64,000 nt of DNA, from the NCBI GenBank assembly GCA_951802425.1, contig OX637803.1, positions 992,001 through 1,056,000 of the forward strand, in the 5' to 3' direction. This DNA is from Clavaria fumosa. Taxonomy: Eukaryota; Basidiomycota; Agaricomycetes; Agaricales; Clavariaceae. Below the pieces are notes generated by a model that was given only the letters and a program-made list of their open reading frames with translations, had not been told where the DNA came from and did no database searches. Shown here piece by piece: positions 58,548 through 64,000 of the stretch. The position numbers were made by a program, and so were the translations under genes. Each line of letters begins with the position of its first letter. The stretch's first letter is position 1.

Positions 58548-59094
58548 CTTGATGCACAACGAGTTGCAGAGAAGGTGCAATTGTTATTTTAACATGTTCT
58601 ACGCGAGCTGCAAGAGACCAAAGCAGGAAGCAAGATTTTGTAGACAAGCTAGAGTGTAGAGAGACCAGAGTAGAAACGTATTTCCTGACATAAAATGTCC
58701 GGGAACAAAACGCGAGAGCAGATACAAATAAATCAGAAGAAAACTAGATGTTGCAGGGGAAAACAAAAAAAAAGAATAGACAAGTACGAGGAAAGCAGAG
58801 CTAGACAGCAGAGAAGGGAAAGAAAAAAAAGGGCTTCACCCAAGGTAGAAGCTTGGTGGACGGGGAGTGATGATGAGCAAAATGAAAGCAAGAATGGGGA
58901 AGGAAATAAAGAGAACAGATCGCAAGAAAATGTAGTACAAAAGATGCAAGAAAACGGGAGTGCAGAGAAAATGGGAGTACAAAGAAAACGGGATTGCAGA
59001 TACAGGAAAGAAATTGCCAAGGTAGAGATGCAGATCATGAAATGCTTTGCTACACTGGATGAGAACCACAACGAATAAAGGAACAGACCCTTCT
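58548..59094. other. Purine-rich region between convergent genes
   Basis: Strong A/G excess on the plus strand (about 58,680-59,060). A 127-codon plus frame (58695-59078) is almost wholly Lys/Arg/Glu/Gln and reflects that composition. I treat it as non-coding 3' sequence. Confidence 0.55.
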
Positions 59095-62000
59095 TCACCT
59101 CACCGACGACTTTAACCCGAGGCTCGATAGACTGAGCACGCGCCGTATGCGCACGGGTCGCGGTTTAGTATCGGCATCCACAGAATCGCAACCAACCTCC
59201 TCCCCTTTCGGCGTAGACTCTGTGTGGGGGACAAACTCGCAGGCCCTCTCGGGCTGGCTAACTCTCGCAAATGGGCGCACCGCCAAGCTCGACTTCTCCA
59301 ATAGAAGCGACTCATGCGACTTGGATGGCCGCAGAGTCCTCCGCCGCCCATCACCCGATTCCCTTGGCCCTTGGTGGGTGGTGTTCGAGGTCACATCAGG
59401 CGAAATAACCTTCGGTGCTGCGGTCGGGATTTGTGGTGTGATTGGGGCGGTATTTGTTGTAGATGGCTCCTCTGGTGAGTGGGGAGTGGCTGATATGGGA
59501 GGGGGCGGGGTGGGAGACGTCGACGAAAGTCTACATGGGGAAGGGCTGGTCCTCCGTGACAAGCTCGTAGATCTTGACCCTGCGGTCGGTGAAGTTGTGG
59601 AGGGGGATGTGTCGCTTTGAGGGCCGAATGGACGCTGGGGTGATGATGGTGAAGGCGTCTTCGATCCATTCGCGTGCGCTGGAACATGCCGTAGAGGGCC
59701 ATGCGGAACCTGCGAGGTTATCATGGTCGGAAAGTGGTGCACTGGCGCGGGGTAAGTCTGTACTCCTGGCGGAGGAGGAAATCGGATAGTCCCTTTCGTG
59801 ATGAGAGGCATTGAGCTCGAGTACGGCACTGGAGAGTTAGTATGAGGAAGCGTAGCGACGCCCAGCGGAGTGGTATGTGCCCCCGGATGCCTTACGGTGA
59901 AAGGAGTTAGCTGTGGAGGGAATGGCACAAGAACCATAAGCGGGTTGGAACGTGCGCCATTCATTGAGGGTCTGTGCGCGTGATGAGAATGGTGTGGTGG
60001 AGCAGAAAAGGGCGGCGGGGCGACATTGCTTCGGTGCTTGGAGTGGCCGTTCTGAGAAGTCGGGTGAATTGTTGGGAGAGATGGCGGGGGGTGGATGGGT
60101 TGCCCATGTACGACGGGAGAGGGGAAAGCGGCGCCGGTAGAAATCAGCTGATTCACGTTGCGATGGGGTAAAGAAGTGGGGTGTACTGATGGACCAGGGG
60201 GCATGGAATTGTTCGATCGATGAGATGAACCGTTATTCTTTCCACCGGATTGGCCGCGCTGATGAGCCGCATTTTTGGGGTGATTCGCTGGTAAGGACAA
60301 CATGACTCCGCCGCTCAACCCGCCAGACCGTTTGGCTTTCATATTCTTTTTGTAACTCGAGCCGGGAGGGCATGGGGGAGGCATCGCGAACGAGGGTTTG
60401 AGTGGCAGCCCACAAGGTCCCGCCGTCGGTATCGCATCTGGGTTATGCATCGAAGCAGCAACGCCTCCCAGTACGTCAACAGACAATTCGGAACAGGACG
60501 AAGCCTCCAACGCCGGTGACACGACATCTGAATTTTGCATCGACGCATCAACGTCCACCAAGATATCGACAGACAGTTTGGGGCAGGACGGAGCCTCCGG
60601 CGCCAGCGGCAGCGCATCTGGGTTGTGCATCGACGCAGCGACACTTCCCAAGACATCGGCAGACAGTACGAGGCCAGAGCAGGACGAGGCCTCCGACGCT
60701 GGTGACACTGTATCTGAGTTATGGATCGACGCAGCGATGTCTCCCAAAGCGACAGTCAGTTCGGAGCAGGGCGAAGCCTCCGATGCCGGTGACACCACAT
60801 CTGGGTTATGCATTGAGGCAGCGGCGCCTCCCAAGACGTCGGCGGACAGCTCAGGGGAAGACGAAGACGAAGTTTCTGGCGTCGACAAAGCCTCGGTTGA
60901 GTCAAGGCACAGCCCGACTGCAACGTCACCAGCGACACCTCCCAAACGTTTGACAGCGAGCTCGTGAGAGAAGGAGAACGAAGGCAGTCCCGGCGCTGAT
61001 ATAGGCGATACCGAATTCGGGTTGTACATCGATGAAGCAGTGCCTCTCAGAAGATGAGCAGGAATCGCGGGGGCGAAGGTGGACGAAGATGGTGGCCTGA
61101 CTTGGACTTTTCTGGGCCTCCATGGACGGTTCTTGCCAACGGCTTCCTCCTTCGTGACGGCAGCCCAATTTGGCTTGTCCGCCGTGTGAGGAATGTCAGC
61201 CACCCGGATCTGCAGAAGTTCCTCGAACGAGACCACGCTTTTGTGAGGCTCCGTAGGTGGGGACGTCGGACATAAAGAATCATCCTGCTCCGGTTCTGTC
61301 GTTGTTCTTCGCAAGGGCTCTTCTCCAGCGGTCACGTTCTCCCTCGACCTTGCCTCCTCTTCCTCCAGCCTGTCCAGCTCTTCGAAATGAGCCAGGAGCT
61401 GTGCTGTAGCGTCCTCGTCCTCCGCGCCATCTACCGGTGGTATTAATTCCACACAAGTAACGTCCGGAGAAGGCGGCAACGGTGTGAGCATCGCCAGGGT
61501 GAGGTCCGAATCACTTTGCGCATTGGCATCGACGTGGTCTTCACAGTCATCGGGCACCGCCAGGGTAGTGGGCTCCGAAGGCACGTCCGTCAAGTTTTCG
61601 GAGTAGGGCTCCGCAACGACCAAAGTAGGAAGGCAAGGAAGGTCGTAGTCCGACTGGTCGTTATCGACGCTCGTGGGTAGATCGGAGCTCATAGATGCCA
61701 GACTCGCGCAAGGTATAGTACAGATCGTGGCTGTGCAATTATTAGCCAAATATCAGGAATAGTTAAGCCATCGCGCGCACCGTCTTGCGCAACGGGAGAC
61801 AGGACAGCTTGAGCAGTGGAGGGAAGATCGGGGCATGAGTCACTACATCCTTCGTCGATGCTGGCCAGTTCTTCCATATGGTCCGCGAGGGTCGCGACTG
61901 TGCGATGGTCAGCCAGGCATCAGCAATAAGTGGGATACTGTGCGCACCACATTGTACTAAAGGAGAGAGCGTGACTTGAGTAGTGGAAGGGGGGCCGGGG

Positions 62001-64000
62001 GCCAAGTCATTGCCTTCTTCATCAGGGCTGATAAGTCCTTCCGTGTATTCGGTTCCGGTGAGAGGCGCAGCTGTGCAACTGTTAGCCAAGAATCAGGAGT
62101 GCTCATGTTTTCACGCGCACCATCTTGCACCACGGGAGAGAGCGCGACTTGAGCAGTTGGGGGCGGAATCATAAGTTCTTCTTTAGTTTCAGTAAGGATC
62201 GCAGCTATGCGATGATTAGTCAAGCATCGGTAATAATCAGGTCACCGTGCGCACCCTCTGTCGCTGCGGGAGACAACACAACTTGAACAAGAGAGGGCGG
62301 AAGATCGAGGGTGGTCTCTTTGTGTTCCTCATTGGAGATCGTAAGTCCTTCCGTACTTTGGCTGAGGGTCACAGCTGTGTGACTGTTAGTCCAGGGTTCA
62401 GGAATTAATCAGTCACCGTGCGCACCCTCTGTCGCTGCGGGAGACAACACAACTTGAACAGGAGAGAGCGGAAGATCGAGGGTGGTCTCTTTGTGTTCCT
62501 CATCGGAGATCGTAAGTCCTTCCGTACTTTGGCTGAGGGTCACAGCTGTATGACTGTTAGTCCAGGGTTCAGGAATTAATCAGTCACCGTGCGTACCCTC
62601 TGTCGCTGCGGGAGACAACACAACTTGAACAGGAGAGGGCGGAAGATCGAGGGTGGTCTCTTTGTGTTCCTCATCGGAGATCGTAAGTCCTTCCGTACCT
62701 TGGCTGAGGGTCACAGCTGTGTGACTGTTAGTCCAGGGTTCAGGAATTAATCAGTCACCGTGCGCACCCTCTGTCACTGCGGGAGACAGCGCAACTTGAA
62801 CAACAGAAGGCCGAAGATCGAGGATAGTCTCATTGCATTCCTCATCGGAGCTCGTAAGTCCTTCCGTACTTTCGGTGAGGGTCGCAGCTGTGTGCTTGTT
62901 GGTCAAGGGTTCAGGAAGAGGTCAGTTACCGTGCGCACCATCTTGTGTGTCGGGAGACAGGTCAGGTTGGGCCACAGAATCGGACAAACATTCACGATCG
63001 ACTTCGTCTTGCAGATTGGGTGATGTGCACGCCGTATCCTCTGCGCAATCATCATTAGGATCCTTATTGTCCAGCACATCTAGTTCTGGTAAACGGGCTC
63101 AGACAGGACTCAGGGAAATGAAAGACAGAAACACGCACCTTTCCGGTCGTTTGCGGCTGCACCGCAATTGGGGGTAATTGCAGGAGTAGAGGGTGCAGGG
63201 GCATCACACTTCGCGTTGACTTTGACGTCGAGAGATATTGGCGTGAGTACAGAAGCGTTGGATCCAGCAAGGCTAGAGCAGGGTAACAAGGTATTTCCTG
63301 CCCGTTCGTCATCCCGCTCAAGCCTAGGAATGTCGTTGACCTCGACGGGATTTGCCTTGTCCGGCTCGTTCGCGTCTCGGATTTCGAGGATGTTATCTTC
63401 GAGATTGACGTCGTTGTTTCCAAGATCTGGAACTGGTAGCGGTGCTTCCCGTCTACGAAACAATCGGGCGAGAAGACCGCCGAGCATACGCCGAGAAAAG
63501 AGCCAACGGATCACGATTCCCTCGAGGAAGCAGGCCTATTAAATTTGATTCGTGAGCTACACGCCGAAGCACGGAACGCGGCTAGACTCACAAAGAAGGA
63601 AAGCAGCGTGCCTACGACTACCGTGAAGAGCTTGTACAGTAGATTACTTAGCCAAGTATCCCATATTTCTTCCCACTTGTTCCTGTACACGCGGGGCACG
63701 TATATCGCGAGCGCAGTTACTGGCTCGTCTATTGGCGCGATGCGTTTCACAGTGGCGAAGTGGATGGAGACAACTTTCGGGATTTCTGGCCGCTCAAATC
63801 TCTGACCAGCACAAACGGCAGTGAGGTTCGGCTTAAGGTGCAGGGCGCAGTTGTCAAGTACCACGGGTTTGACGACTTCAGCGAATATGGGCTCCAATTG
63901 AGACGGTGGGAGGGTGAGGGGTTCGACGACTTCAGTGAATATGGGCTCCAATTGAGACGGTGGGAGGGTGAGGGGGGGTGTCCATTGCAAGGTGGGCACA
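59095..64000 (-). CDS. Giant repeat-rich protein with modular exons (5' end off window)
   Basis: Eleven exons are resolved; the 5' end lies beyond the window: >64000-63592, 63535-63139, 63085-62939, 62887-62768, 62716-62597, 62545-62426, 62374-62255, 62204-62121, 62070-61948, 61897-61781 and 61730-59095. The protein begins with a Pro-rich 18-residue repeat (two copies), then a TM stretch (LLYKLFTVVVGTLLSFF) and an Arg-rich segment. Next come about seven degenerate ~40-residue modules (xVTLSQSTEGLTISDEE...LDLPPSxVQVxLSPAxxE). The last, 878-codon exon is Ser/Pro-rich and contains another ~30-residue repeat. No enzymatic domain is visible. A patch around KPNWAAVTKEEAVGKNRPW may be a conserved core. 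All internal introns are phase 1 from 63138 onward. Function unknown; a membrane-anchored disordered protein is inferred. Confidence 0.75.
60438..61050 (-). repeat. Protein-level tandem repeat, period ~90 bases
   Basis: Within the last exon of the giant gene, about six degenerate copies of a ~30-residue unit (LxxDVLGxxAASMHNPDxVSPAxEASxCSEL). Spacing between equivalent positions is 87-95 bases. DNA copies differ by many substitutions, so this array is older than the 171-base array. Confidence 0.85.
61731..62938 (-). repeat. Exon+intron tandem array (171-base units and older copies)
   Basis: Units boundaries at equivalent sites 62254, 62425, 62596, 62767 and 62938 give a period of exactly 171 bases four times: a 120-base exon plus a 51-base intron. 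Introns at 62375-62425 and 62717-62767 are identical; 62546-62596 differs at two bases; 62888-62938 at about eight. Older modules follow to the left with exons of 84, 123 and 117 bases and 50-base introns. Minus-strand donors are GTGCGC (once GTACGC) and acceptors mostly ..CACAG. Confidence 0.92.
63871..63978 (-). repeat. 54-base tandem repeat, two copies
   Basis: Encodes PLTLPPSQLEPIFxEVVx twice in the first visible exon of the giant gene. The copies are nearly identical and in frame (18 codons). More copies may lie outside the window. Confidence 0.85.

Noticed and set aside
58695..59078. 127-codon plus frame
   Set aside because: Nearly pure Lys/Arg/Glu/Gln from a purine-rich strand; no start context or homology pattern.
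62220..62960. Idea that the 171-base array is a CRISPR or satellite array
   Set aside because: Units are contiguous without variable spacers, and each carries an in-frame exon plus a proper splice-bounded intron, so it is a coding array.

Overview
The window is nuclear DNA of a filamentous basidiomycete, most likely an Agaricomycete. Genes are dense and on both strands. They are cut by many introns of about 48-70 bases with GT..AG ends, which I resolved by hand from splice signals and reading frame. Family content fits: a FunK1-type kinase, an HNH_2-type nuclease, an H-type lectin, a macrophage-activating-glycoprotein-like secreted protein, and an Hsp70-like (HSPA12-type) ATPase. No rRNA, convincing tRNA, CRISPR or intact transposon was seen.

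Layout. 0-3.3 kb: mostly non-coding, then a LEU5-type mitochondrial carrier (-). 3.8-9.2 kb: an intronless H-type lectin gene lies between two direct copies of an ~0.9 kb segment encoding a four-TM MARVEL-like protein (-). The right copy is intact; the left has a frameshift and an altered splice donor. 9.3-13.8 kb: meiotic HOP2 (+), a conserved unknown (-) and a TM/coiled-coil protein (-). 14-21 kb: an accessory-looking block of Hsp70-like ATPase (+), HNH nuclease-like protein (+) and FunK1 kinase (-). 21-29 kb: a disordered Pro/Ser-rich protein (+), an ADP1-like ABCG transporter with an EGF-like ectodomain (+) and a Cys-rich one-pass membrane protein (-). 29-33 kb: an Hsp20-fold-like protein (+), a PLP-homeostasis protein (-), ribosomal protein eS10 (+) and a YPI1/PPP1R11 phosphatase inhibitor (-). 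33-43.5 kb: a secreted glycoprotein, a C2-C2-type phosphatidylserine decarboxylase, a C2H2 protein and a multi-pass membrane protein, all (+). 44-59 kb: a DUF1752/DUF3295 regulator (-), an SFP1-like zinc-finger factor (-), a Rossmann-fold protein (+), TFIIF beta (-), a GCN4/CPC1-like bZIP (+) and indoleamine 2,3-dioxygenase (+). 59-64 kb: one very large repeat-rich gene (-) that runs off the right edge.

The most striking object is that last gene. Between about 61.7 and 63.1 kb it consists of tandem modules, each one exon plus one intron. Four consecutive units have a period of exactly 171 bases, and near-identical introns are copied together with the exons. All module exons are symmetric phase 1 and encode degenerate ~40-residue repeats. 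The same protein carries two further, unrelated repeat arrays. Other points of note are a lectin whose N-terminal half looks like a subtilase pro-region without a catalytic core, several introns that appear to use GC donors, and an upstream ORF whose stop would overlap a start codon of the GCN4-like gene.

Housekeeping genes (carrier, eS10, TFIIF beta, PSD, HOP2, IDO) look intact. Splice models are inferred from sequence only, without transcripts.
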